Part shown: piece by piece, positions 1 through 5,758 of the stretch
How positions within the stretch are numbered: position 1 is the first letter of the stretch
How the letters are laid out: every line of letters starts with the position of its first letter
Source of the DNA: CANJDH01 sp031430015
GTDB taxonomy: Bacteria > Pseudomonadota > Gammaproteobacteria > Burkholderiales > JAEUOS01
Assembly (NCBI GenBank): GCA_031430015.1
Contig: JANPAR010000058.1
Coordinates: 1 to 9,001, forward strand
Length of the DNA stretch: 9,001 nt
Reading direction: 5' to 3'
Program-made: the position numbers and the translations under genes
The notes under the pieces: model-generated
Database searches by the model: none
The model's input: the letters and a program-made list of their open reading frames with translations, nothing else
Told to the model about the DNA's origin: nothing

Positions 1-45
1 ATGCACCTCGAATCCCTTCGCCGCCGCCAGTGTCATCTGTTTCAT
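1..45 (-). CDS. IS5-family transposase, N-terminal 15 codons (partial)
   Basis: Reading the minus strand from the ATG at 45 gives MKQMTLAAAKGFEVH before the window ends, with the frame still open. The MKQMTLA opening followed by a GF(E) pair is typical of IS5-subgroup DDE transposases, which normally continue with a TRR.xFL..M..VVPW stretch; that part is not visible here. A purine-rich GGAACGAGAA sits just before the ATG and may be the ribosome site. The DDE catalytic residues lie outside the window, so whether the transposase is intact cannot be judged. The call depends on 15 residues plus the adjoining terminal repeat. Confidence 0.65.
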   Translation of the reverse strand, partial: MKQMTLAAAKGFEVH

Positions 46-137
46 TTCTCGTTCCGTCCCATTCAGTCACGCACTCAGCGTTTAACGCACTTCATGTCTG
101 GGCCGTGGACCGATTCGGGGACTTGTTCAGTGTTTCC
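1..137 (-). mobile_element. left end of an IS5-family insertion sequence (partial)
   Basis: The first 137 bases read, on the minus strand, as the outer end of an IS5-type element: a putative terminal repeat beginning GGAAACACTGAACAAGTCC (RC of 119-137), about 90 bp of leader, then a transposase start at 45. The GAACAAGTCC core and the transposase N-terminus resemble IS5-subgroup elements as I remember them. Directly outside the repeat, at 138-141, is CTAA, which fits the YTAR four-base target duplication known for IS5. The other end and second target copy lie beyond the window, so the duplication cannot be confirmed. The insertion point is only 77 bp before the xdhC-like start codon, so the element has probably altered or replaced that gene's upstream region. 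Confidence 0.7.
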
Positions 138-218
138 CTAACTGAACTTTTAGCGAATAGTCAATCAAGTAGAATTGGTCTCCGATAACCCTACTATCGA
201 TTAGATCGGGAAATTGCC

Positions 219-1211
219 ATGGATAGCGTCGATCTCAACGTATTGAAATCCGTCCTTGCGTGGCGCAAAGCCGGGCAGACGGTCAACCTCGTCACGGTAG
301 TCGAAACCTGGGGCAGCGCGCCGCGCCCGCCCGGCGCCTTGCTGGCGATTCGCAGCGACGGCCAGATCGTCGGCTCGGTCTCCGGCGGGTGCGTCGAGGA
401 CGACTTGATCGAACGATGCCGCAATGCGCCGCTGCTCGACAAACCGCAAATGGTGTCTTACGGTGTCACCACCGAAGAAGCCGCACGCTTCGGCCTGCCC
501 TGTGGCGGCGCGCTCAAGCTGGTGCAGGAACCGATTACCGATACCCAATGGGTCGAAGACATCCTGGCGCGCGCCGAGCGCCATGAGCTCGCGCTGCGCA
601 CGGTCAACCTGCAAAGCGGCGCGGTGACCATCGCCGGGGCGTCGCGCGCCGACAAAACCACCTTCGACGGCGTGACCCTCAAGGTGATCTACGGCCCGCT
701 GTGGCGCATGCTGATCATCGGCGCCGGGCAACTGTCGCGCTATCTCGCCGAAATGGCGCAGGCGCTCGACTACCTCGTCGTCGTGTGCGACCCGCGCGAG
801 GAATACCGCGCCGACTGGAACGTGCCCAACGTCGAGTTGGTGACCGGCATGCCCGACGATGTGGTGCTTGCTCTCAACCTCGACGCGCACAGCGCGGTGG
901 TCGCCGTCACGCACGACCCCAAGCTCGACGACATGGCGTTGATGGAGGCGCTGAAGTCGCCCGCGTTTTACATCGGCGCATTGGGCAGCCGCGTCAACAC
1001 CGCCAAGCGCAAAAAGCGTTTGAAAGAGTTCGATCTGTCCGAATCCGAAATCAACCGCCTGCACGGCCCGATCGGCCTGCGCATCGGCAGCCGCACCCCG
1101 CCCGAGATCGCCATCTCCATCCTCGCCGAAGTCACCGCCGTCAAAAACAAATTCCCGCTCGACAAAGTGTCGGATAAAGCGACCGGTAATTTCGAAGCAT
1201 GCGCGACCTGA
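219..1211 (+). CDS. XdhC/CoxI-family molybdenum cofactor maturation protein
   Basis: This 330-aa protein has the two-domain layout of XdhC/CoxI proteins, cytoplasmic factors that bind molybdenum cofactor and help sulfurate and insert it into xanthine dehydrogenase or CO dehydrogenase-type enzymes. The N-terminal domain (residues 10-105) carries VETWGSAPRPPGA, GSVSGGCVE (Cys58) and FGLPCGGALKLVQEP (Cys95). The C-terminal Rossmann domain (163-310) has the GAGQLS nucleotide loop at 168-173, VCDPREEY, THDPKLDD, GALGSR and the signature LHGPIGLRIGSRTPPEIA at 281-298. All expected motifs are present and length is normal. ATG 219 is preceded by a weak GGGA, and the protein aligns with the family from its first residues. 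A mocA-like gene follows after 65 bp, the usual partnership. No molybdoenzyme is encoded in the window, so the client enzyme is unknown. The upstream region is interrupted by an IS end at 137. Confidence 0.93.
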   Translation: MDSVDLNVLKSVLAWRKAGQTVNLVTVVETWGSAPRPPGALLAIRSDGQIVGSVSGGCVEDDLIERCRNAPLLDKPQMVSYGVTTEEAARFGLPCGGALKLVQEPITDTQWVEDILARAERHELALRTVNLQSGAVTIAGASRADKTTFDGVTLKVIYGPLWRMLIIGAGQLSRYLAEMAQALDYLVVVCDPREEYRADWNVPNVELVTGMPDDVVLALNLDAHSAVVAVTHDPKLDDMALMEALKSPAFYIGALGSRVNTAKRKKRLKEFDLSESEINRLHGPIGLRIGSRTPPEIAISILAEVTAVKNKFPLDKVSDKATGNFEACAT

Positions 1212-1223
1212 CGCCAAGAAAAA

Positions 1224-1294
1224 AAAGGGGTCTGACCCCTTTATTCATAAAAGGGGTCAGACCCCTTTTTAGATAAATGGGGTCAGACCCCATT
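1224..1294. repeat. three tandem copies of a GGGGTC(A/T)GACCCC palindrome
   Basis: Three near-identical palindromes lie in the gap between the xdhC-like and mocA-like genes: cores at 1227-1239 (centre T), 1253-1265 (centre A) and 1279-1291 (centre A). Copies 1 and 2 are extended by A-runs on the left and T-runs on the right; copy 3 is extended by AAT and ATT. The core starts are spaced exactly 26 bp apart. Each can form a 7- to 9-bp stem with a three-base loop, and copies can also pair with one another. Copy 2 ends in a T-run and resembles a short intrinsic terminator. From memory this motif is common between genes in betaproteobacteria and resembles REP-type elements; I cannot check that here. 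The third copy runs into the downstream coding sequence. Confidence 0.9.
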
Positions 1295-1864
1295 CTTGGC
1301 ATCCTGCTCGCGGCGGGCAGCTCGACGCGCTTTGGTGGGCACAAGCTCTCGCACCTGATCGACGGTATGCCGATGGCATTGAGAAGTGCCATGGCCGTGA
1401 AATCCGCTCTGGGAGCGGTTCTGGTGGCGATGCGCCCCGGAGATGCGCTTGCACCAACGCTTTTGGCGCAAGGCCTTGACGTAATTTGTTGTGACCGTGC
1501 GCCCGAGGGCATGGGCGGCACTCTGGCGCAGGCCATCGCAGCAGCGCCCAGCGGAGCGGCAGGCTACGTCATCGCGCTGGCCGACATGCCGTTCATTCGC
1601 CCCGCATCGATCCGCGCTGTGGCCGCCGCCATAGCCGGTGGCGCGGTGCTCGCAGCGCCCTGTTATCGCGGCGAGCGCGGGCATCCGGTTGGGTTGGCAG
1701 CGCGCTATTGCGAGGAGTTGCTCGCGTTGCAGGGCGATGCCGGCGCGCGTGCCATCATCAAACGCGACGCAGCCTTGATGACCTTGGTGGACGTCGACGA
1801 TGCAGGCGTGTTGCGTGATATCGACACGCCGGCCGATTTGCCCCCGCGCGTAAATGGGGCGTAA
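1277..1864 (+). CDS. MocA-like molybdenum cofactor nucleotidyltransferase
   Basis: The 195-aa product is an NTP-transferase of the MobA/MocA group, which attaches CMP or GMP to molybdopterin cofactor in the cytoplasm. The nucleotide loop LLAAGSSTRFGGHK spans residues 10-23; its AAG form matches MocA (CTP-using) rather than MobA (GTP-using, LxGGxSxRMG). Other family motifs are ALADMPFI (100-107, metal-binding Asp), GHPVGL (135-140), GDAGARAII (153-161) and DIDTPADL (181-188). Length is normal. The start is odd: the ATG and next five codons (MGSDPI) come from the third GGGGTCAGACCCC palindrome, a TAA sits directly upstream in frame, and no Shine-Dalgarno sequence is visible. Because the loop begins only about ten residues in, no later ATG could serve. 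Initiation may depend on coupling to the xdhC-like gene, or be weak. CTP specificity is inferred from the motif only. Confidence 0.88.
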   Translation: MGSDPILGILLAAGSSTRFGGHKLSHLIDGMPMALRSAMAVKSALGAVLVAMRPGDALAPTLLAQGLDVICCDRAPEGMGGTLAQAIAAAPSGAAGYVIALADMPFIRPASIRAVAAAIAGGAVLAAPCYRGERGHPVGLAARYCEELLALQGDAGARAIIKRDAALMTLVDVDDAGVLRDIDTPADLPPRVNGA

Positions 1865-1945
1865 TCATGCAGCCCATAGGACGAGGCGGCGGTAAGGGCG
1901 AAGCTGCGGCAAGCGTAGCGGCGCTGACGGCTCCGCCACTCCCGG

Positions 1946-1976
1946 AATAAAAATGGGCTGGGGTTGCGCCGGCCCA
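1946..1976 (-). terminator. intrinsic terminator of the 74-aa minus-strand gene
   Basis: On the minus strand, 13 bases after the TAA of the small gene ending at 1990, an 8-bp stem forms between the RCs of 1969-1976 (TGGGCCGG) and 1954-1961 (CCAGCCCA), with one C-A mismatch and a seven-base loop. It is followed by TTTTTATT (RC of 1946-1953). This is a standard rho-independent arrangement. On the plus strand the same stem has a G-U pair instead of the mismatch and is followed only by AATTT, so it may also weakly end transcription from the mocA-like gene. Confidence 0.6.
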
Positions 1977-1989
1977 ATTTGGATACGCA

Positions 1990-2214
1990 TTACAGCGCCG
2001 GCATTCGAAGCCCATACCGCGTGCGCAAGCGTTCGCAAATGTGTGAGAGGGTTTCCGGCGCGAGGTCGGACAAATACACATCGCTGCCAGCCAGCATGAG
2101 CGAGCACTGCAGGGAGAAGACATCGGCGGGTTCCACAGCGAGTGCTGTTTGCGGCTGCGGCGCAAAGCGCTGGTCGAGCAGGTTGGGCGGGCGTGATGCG
2201 GCACTGGCGATCAT
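1990..2214 (-). CDS. small hypothetical protein, 74 aa
   Basis: I do not recognise this protein. Translation from the ATG at 2214 gives 74 residues: a variable start (MIASAASRPPN), then a more ordered part with a hydrophobic SLMLAGSDVYLSD stretch and an amphipathic ETLSHICERLRTRYGLR helix near the C-terminus. No signal peptide or membrane segment is evident. The start was chosen because AAGGAG lies five bases upstream (RC of 2220-2225); the same frame is open further, to an ATG at 2307, but without a ribosome site. A terminator-like hairpin with a T-run follows the stop. Ribosome site, sensible codon use and terminator together argue that it is a real gene. It is divergent from the serine hydrolase gene, with 177 bp between the two starts. 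Confidence 0.6.
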   Translation of the reverse strand: MIASAASRPPNLLDQRFAPQPQTALAVEPADVFSLQCSLMLAGSDVYLSDLAPETLSHICERLRTRYGLRMPAL

Positions 2215-2219
2215 GGCGG

Positions 2220-2225
2220 CTCCTT
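2220..2225 (-). promoter_or_regulatory. Shine-Dalgarno site deciding the start of the 74-aa gene
   Basis: AAGGAG on the minus strand sits five bases before the ATG at 2214. The two longer in-frame starts (2307 and 2277) lack such a site, so this one favours the 74-residue form. Confidence 0.6.
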
Positions 2226-2266
2226 GCCGGGCTGAGCGGGTAGGCGCGCACGCTGCGAGCCGGCTG

Positions 2267-2303
2267 CTCAATGGCATTACGGCGGCAATGCCGGCTTCTT
2301 GAG
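2267..2303. promoter_or_regulatory. nested inverted repeat in a divergent intergenic region, possible operator
   Basis: Between the 74-aa gene and the serine hydrolase gene, GGCATT (2273-2278) and AATGCC (2287-2292) form a perfect dyad with an eight-base spacer. It is flanked by CTCAA (2267-2271) and TTGAG (2299-2303), which are also complementary. A CATAAT hexamer resembling a -10 box on the plus strand lies at 2305-2310, but no matching -35 is seen at normal spacing. The position suits an operator acting on one or both divergent genes; an RNA hairpin in a leader is equally possible. Function is inference only. Confidence 0.3.
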
Positions 2304-2380
2304 ACATAATTCATTGCCCCACGGTGGCGGTCGCGCGCATGTTTGCGAGTCATGCCGGCACCGGATGGAGGCCATACAAC

Positions 2381-2389
2381 GAGGAGGAG
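2381..2389 (+). promoter_or_regulatory. Shine-Dalgarno site deciding the serine hydrolase start
   Basis: GAGGAGGAG lies just before two consecutive ATG codons at 2392 and 2395. Its AGGAGG core is four and seven bases from them, respectively. It supports a start here rather than at the in-frame ATG at 2299, which would add 31 residues ahead of the signal peptide. Confidence 0.8.
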
Positions 2390-2391
2390 CC

Positions 2392-3747
2392 ATGATGTTT
2401 TCTGCGAAGTATTTTTCATCGGCAGCGCTGAGCGTTGCCGCGATGTTGGCGGTATTGACGGGCATGCAAGCTGCCGCGCAGGATGCCAAGCCTGCAAACA
2501 AGGCTGCCGCTGCACCGGCTGCGCGCACATCCGCCGCCGCCCTCGCCGGCAGCGGTGCGCAGGCAGACAAGTCCGGCGCGGATCTCGTCGATGGCATGTC
2601 GCGCGTGCGTCTTGCGCGCATCAGCCCGGCAATGAAAGAGCAGGCCGCCAAAAACATCTTTCCCGGCGCGGTCACGCTGGTGGCGCGCCACGGCAAGATC
2701 GTCCACTTCGATGTGACCGGCCATCAAGACGCCGCACGCAGCGTGCCGCTGAAAAAGGACGCGCTGTTCCGCCTCGCGTCGATGACCAAGCCGGTCGTCA
2801 CGGTCGCCGCGATGATGCTGGTGGAGCAGGGCAAGATGAAGCTGAACGACCCGGTCAGCCTGTATCTGCCCGAACTCAAAGACCTCAAGGTCGAGACGGC
2901 GAATGGCGACGTGGCGCCGGTGCGGCCAGTATTGGTGCAAGACGTGATGCGCCACACCGCCGGCTTTGTCTATGCGGGCAGCACCAAATCGCCACGCATC
3001 AAGGACGCGTACGAGAAGGGCAACATCGAGTCGCGCGAAACCGACATCACTGGCGACGAGATGCTTAAAAATCTTGGCCAGATTCCGCTCGCGCACCAGC
3101 CCGGCACGGTGTGGGAATACTCGATTGCGGTTGACGTGCTGGGTCTGCTCGTCGAGCGTGTCGCGGGAAAAGGTCTCGACGTAGTGCTCAAAGAACTGTT
3201 GTTTGACCCGCTCGGCATGACCGACACCGCCTTCTGGGTGCCACCGGAAAAGGTCAATCGCCTCGCTGAAGCACTCGACGGCGACGCGCTCAAGGCGTCA
3301 ATGCTCAAGTCTTACCGCATCACCGCCAACATGGCCGGCAAGAGTTATTTCAAGGGCGGCGCGGGTCTCGTTGGCAGCGCCACAGACTATCTCAAGTTTG
3401 CGCAGATGATGGTCAACGGCGGCCACTACGCGGGCAAGCGCTACTTGTCGAAGAAGACCGTGGATTTCATGCTCTCGGATCACACCGTGGGCATGGGTGG
3501 CACGACGATTGCCACCACCGGGCCGGGTTATGGCTTCGGCCTCGGTTTCGCGGTGCGCTCGGGTGATGGCATGGCGTGGGTGCCTGGCTCCAAAGGCGAC
3601 GCGATGTGGGCGGGCGCCTGGGGTACCAGTTTCTGGATTGACCCGAAAGAAGGCTTGGTCGGCATCCTGATGGCGCAAGGGCCGTCCACGCGCGTGCATA
3701 CGCGCATGCTGTTCAAAAACCTGGTTTACGGAGCGATGATGCGCTGA
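2392..3747 (+). CDS. exported beta-lactamase-fold serine hydrolase (class C-like/EstB-type)
   Basis: From ATG 2392 the product has 451 residues. It begins with a signal peptide (about 1-29: short polar start, hydrophobic core SAALSVAAMLAVLTG, likely cleavage after AAA before QD), then an Ala-rich linker to about residue 60, then a beta-lactamase/penicillin-binding-like domain. The nucleophile motif is S-M-T-K with Ser130 and Lys133 in FRLASMTKPVV; the catalytic Tyr is probably Tyr243 in WEYSIAVDVLG. Family landmarks DVMRHTAGF, GGAGLVGSATDYLKFAQMM and WAGAWGTSFWIDP follow in normal order. Such proteins are periplasmic esterases, amidases or peptidases; true beta-lactamase activity is not implied. 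Substrate cannot be read from the sequence. A strong GAGGAGG ribosome site decides the start. The second ATG at 2395 is an equally possible initiator. The neighbours give no clear pathway link. Confidence 0.9.
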   Translation: MMFSAKYFSSAALSVAAMLAVLTGMQAAAQDAKPANKAAAAPAARTSAAALAGSGAQADKSGADLVDGMSRVRLARISPAMKEQAAKNIFPGAVTLVARHGKIVHFDVTGHQDAARSVPLKKDALFRLASMTKPVVTVAAMMLVEQGKMKLNDPVSLYLPELKDLKVETANGDVAPVRPVLVQDVMRHTAGFVYAGSTKSPRIKDAYEKGNIESRETDITGDEMLKNLGQIPLAHQPGTVWEYSIAVDVLGLLVERVAGKGLDVVLKELLFDPLGMTDTAFWVPPEKVNRLAEALDGDALKASMLKSYRITANMAGKSYFKGGAGLVGSATDYLKFAQMMVNGGHYAGKRYLSKKTVDFMLSDHTVGMGGTTIATTGPGYGFGLGFAVRSGDGMAWVPGSKGDAMWAGAWGTSFWIDPKEGLVGILMAQGPSTRVHTRMLFKNLVYGAMMR

Positions 3748-3938
3748 AGCGGTGCGCGGGCGCGCGGCGCAGGACGCCGGTGTGTGTGCCTACCCTCACG
3801 CGCCGCGCCTGCGCGCAGGACAATCGGGCCCGCCCCAGGGTTAACCAAGGCGATTTGACCAACAACTGGGCCGGGCCAGCCCAGATATGTCAGGTGGATT
3901 AAAATGGGAGGTTGGCGTCGCTGCACGCCCCCTTCCGC
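3748..3938. other. GC-rich intergenic stretch with hairpin potential
   Basis: No gene is supported here. The first 80 bases after the serine hydrolase stop are very rich in GCGC runs on both sides of a short spacer and could form an imperfect hairpin, but no T-run follows. CTGGGC (3866-3871) and GCCCAG (3879-3884) form a perfect 6-bp dyad. TTGACC at 3855-3860 resembles a -35 box and TAAAAT at 3900-3905 a -10 box, but they are too far apart to make one promoter. Confidence 0.35.
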
Positions 3939-3977
3939 GCACTGCGTCCCTGCACTGCGTCCTCGCATTGCGCCCCT
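3939..3977. repeat. three imperfect 13-bp tandem repeats
   Basis: Three consecutive 13-base units read GCACTGCGTCCCT (3939-3951), GCACTGCGTCCTC (3952-3964) and GCATTGCGCCCCT (3965-3977). They end four bases before the ATG at 3982. Because the unit is not a multiple of three, the array looks like leader rather than coding sequence, which supports the downstream start of the lysine-rich protein. It could be a protein-binding array or simple slippage. Confidence 0.7.
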
Positions 3978-3981
3978 GATC

Positions 3982-4470
3982 ATGCCGACCACCAAGAAGC
4001 CCGCTGCAAAGTCCGCCGTCCGCAAGAGTGCCAAGCCTGTGGCGCGTGCGGCGAAGAAACCGGCTGCCAAGCCCCTGGCCAAAGCCAAACAGGCGGCCAA
4101 GGCCAAGCCACTTGGCAAAGCCAAGCCCGCAGCCAAAACGGCTGGGAAGCAAGGCACCGCGAAGGCTCGCACCAAGCCGCCGGCCAAGCCCGCCGCCAAG
4201 CCAGCGCTGAAGCTGCCGCGCCCGGCGATCAAGCCGTCGATCAACGTCTTCGCGACGCCGTTTCCCGGCAATCCCTTCCTCGCGCCAGCGGCGGCAAAAC
4301 CGCTGATGCCGCTGCCCCCGCCGGCAACTGTGGCCGGTGAAGACAAACGCTTTTGCTCCAGCTGCCAGACCCGCAAGCCGATCCAGAAGGGCAGCTACAA
4401 AACCAGCCGCGACGGTCGTCATCGCCGCTGGATCTGTGTCGACTGCCTCGCCAAAAAAATCTCGCGCTAG
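3982..4470 (+). CDS. lysine/alanine-rich histone H1-like protein with C-terminal C4 zinc ribbon
   Basis: The 162-aa product has three parts. Residues 1-80 are a Lys/Ala/Pro-rich tail built from KPAAK-, AKAK- and KPAAKP-like units, as in bacterial histone H1-like proteins. Residues 81-120 are a Pro/Ala-rich linker. Residues 121-162 hold a basic four-cysteine module: Cys125 and Cys128 (FCSSCQ) and Cys152 and Cys155 (ICVDCLAKK), arranged CX2C-X23-CX2C, consistent with a zinc ribbon. The likely role is nucleic-acid binding, in chromatin or RNA contexts; partners are unknown. The start is uncertain: ATG 3982 begins the lysine-rich tail directly (MPTTKKP) but has no Shine-Dalgarno site, whereas the in-frame ATG at 3904 has AGGTGG six bases upstream and would add 26 non-lysine residues encoded partly by 13-bp repeats. 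I prefer 3982 on composition. No terminator is clear before the convergent Bug gene. Confidence 0.75.
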   Translation: MPTTKKPAAKSAVRKSAKPVARAAKKPAAKPLAKAKQAAKAKPLGKAKPAAKTAGKQGTAKARTKPPAKPAAKPALKLPRPAIKPSINVFATPFPGNPFLAPAAAKPLMPLPPPATVAGEDKRFCSSCQTRKPIQKGSYKTSRDGRHRRWICVDCLAKKISR

Positions 4471-4552
4471 ACGCAGCCGGGCAGCGTTGCCGCTGTCCAG
4501 GGTTCGGTGCCCGTGGGGGAGTGCCCGGCGTTGATGGGCCTGTGTCAAGTAA

Positions 4553-5545
4553 CTACTCGACCTTCACATTCGCCTCGCGAATCACCTTGCCCCACTTGGC
4601 AATTTCCTCTTTGAGGAAGGTGGCGGTCTCATCCGGTGTGGTGCCCATCGGGATGATGCCCTGCGACTCGTACTTTTCTCTGAATGCCGCCGAGCGCGTG
4701 ACCTTGGCAATCTCGTCCGACAAACGCTTGACGATCTCCGGCGGCGTGCCGGCCGGTGCCAGCACCATCGACCAGGTGCCGGACAAAAAACCCGGCACGC
4801 CCGCTTCGATCATGGTTGGCAGTTCAAGCGCACCGGCAACGCGCTTGTCAGCCGTGGTGGCGAGCGCGCGAATCTTGCCGCCGCGCACGTGCGGCATCAT
4901 CAGCGAGGTGGCATCAAACGCCACGCCAATCTGCCCGCCGATCAAATCAGTGAGCAGCGGTGCCGTGCCCTTGTAAGGGATGTGCTGCATCTTGGTGCCG
5001 GTGAGATTCTTCAGATATTCCATCGTCAAGTGCGCCGCCGCGCCATTGCCCGACGAGCCGAAATTGATCTTGCCCGGATTGGGGCTGGCATAGGCGAGAA
5101 ATTCGCCCACGGTCTTGGCCGGGAAGTCATTGTTGACCACCAGGATCAGCGGCGAGAGCGAAGTCAACGACACCGGGGCAAAATCCTTGATCACATCAAA
5201 CGGCAGCTTCGGGTACAGGGTCGCATTGGCCGAGTGCGCGGCGATCACAGTGGCGAGCGTGTAGCCATCGGGCGCGGCCTTGGCGACGATGTCGGCGCCG
5301 ACGATGCTGTTGGCCCCTGGTTTGTTCTCGAAAATCATCGTCGTGCCGAGCGCGCGCGCAAGCGGCTCGCCGACGCCACGCGCCATCGTGTCGGTGTAGC
5401 CACCCGGCGTGTAGGGCACGATCATGCGGATTGGTTTGGCCGGATAGGCTTGCGCCAGTGCTGCGCCCGGCAGCAAGGCGGCGGGCGCGAGCAGGCACAG
5501 GCTCAACAGCAGGGCATGGCGGGCTTGCAGAAAGACGTAGCGCAT
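4553..5545 (-). CDS. Bug-family (TctC-like) tripartite tricarboxylate transporter substrate-binding protein
   Basis: The 330-aa product is a periplasmic solute-binding protein of the Bug family. A signal peptide covers about residues 1-31 (hydrophobic LLLSLCLLAPAALL, cleavage ALA before QAYP). Mature landmarks are YPAKPIRMIVPYTPGGYTD (34-52), with the ligand-loop PGG..D, FENKPGAN, APDGYTL, NPGKINFGSSGNG (156-168) and HIPYKGT (188-194). These loops normally hold a carboxylate group through backbone contacts and ordered water. Length is standard for the family. AGAGGA lies five bases before the ATG. It is divergent from a second Bug gene, with 213 bp between starts, and convergent with the lysine-rich gene. 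No TctA or TctB membrane genes are nearby, which is common for orphan Bug genes in Burkholderiales. The ligand is unknown. Confidence 0.93.
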   Translation of the reverse strand: MRYVFLQARHALLLSLCLLAPAALLPGAALAQAYPAKPIRMIVPYTPGGYTDTMARGVGEPLARALGTTMIFENKPGANSIVGADIVAKAAPDGYTLATVIAAHSANATLYPKLPFDVIKDFAPVSLTSLSPLILVVNNDFPAKTVGEFLAYASPNPGKINFGSSGNGAAAHLTMEYLKNLTGTKMQHIPYKGTAPLLTDLIGGQIGVAFDATSLMMPHVRGGKIRALATTADKRVAGALELPTMIEAGVPGFLSGTWSMVLAPAGTPPEIVKRLSDEIAKVTRSAAFREKYESQGIIPMGTTPDETATFLKEEIAKWGKVIREANVKVE

Positions 5546-5758
5546 GGGGTTCCTCTATGAGTGGTGGTTGCCGCAGCGGTGGCGTGCCGTATCGTAACCA
5601 ATTCGTGTGATGGGCGCGTCGCTCGGCCAACACCTTCGGCCAATACCCGCGGTTCGCGCAAACTCTCCATCCACAACCTGCAATAATCCGCCCGCACAAA
5701 TGAACCCAGCGCATTTTGTCGAGTCCGACGCAGCACAACAGTTATTCAGGAGACAGGC
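5546..5758. promoter_or_regulatory. divergent intergenic region between two Bug genes
   Basis: This 213-bp gap must hold the start signals for both divergent Bug genes. AATAAT at 5682-5687 is one base from a consensus -10 on the plus strand, but no good -35 is seen 16-18 bases upstream. TCGGCCAA occurs twice as a direct repeat (5623-5630 and 5636-5643), 13 bp apart, and could be a regulator contact site. Nothing here identifies the regulator. Confidence 0.35.

Noticed and set aside
182..209. CCGAT...ATCGG inverted arms before the xdhC-like gene
   Set aside because: The arms are only five bases with an 18-base spacer, expected by chance; no promoter hexamers align with them.
201..1217. A 338-codon open frame on the minus strand opposite the xdhC-like gene
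   Set aside because: It mirrors the xdhC-like gene in GC-rich DNA, has low-complexity Asp/Gly/Arg/His-rich composition without known motifs, and the plus strand carries all the XdhC signatures.
2299..2391. A 31-residue N-terminal extension of the serine hydrolase from the ATG at 2299
   Set aside because: It would put a Cys/His/Arg-rich segment ahead of a normal signal peptide and lacks a ribosome site, while GAGGAGG lies directly before ATG 2392.
3904..3981. A longer start for the lysine-rich protein at ATG 3904
   Set aside because: An AGGTGG site favours it, but the extra residues do not resemble the tail and are partly encoded by 13-bp repeats. It is kept as an alternative, not the main call.
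4478..4528. GCCGGGCA...TGCCCGGC arms between convergent genes as a bidirectional terminator
   Set aside because: The loop is over 30 bases and no T-run follows on either strand, so a terminator call is not supported.
4889..5560. A 223-codon plus-strand open frame opposite the first Bug gene
   Set aside because: It is Arg/His/Gly-rich with no motif, fully overlaps a clear Bug protein, and is typical of antisense frames in high-GC genes.
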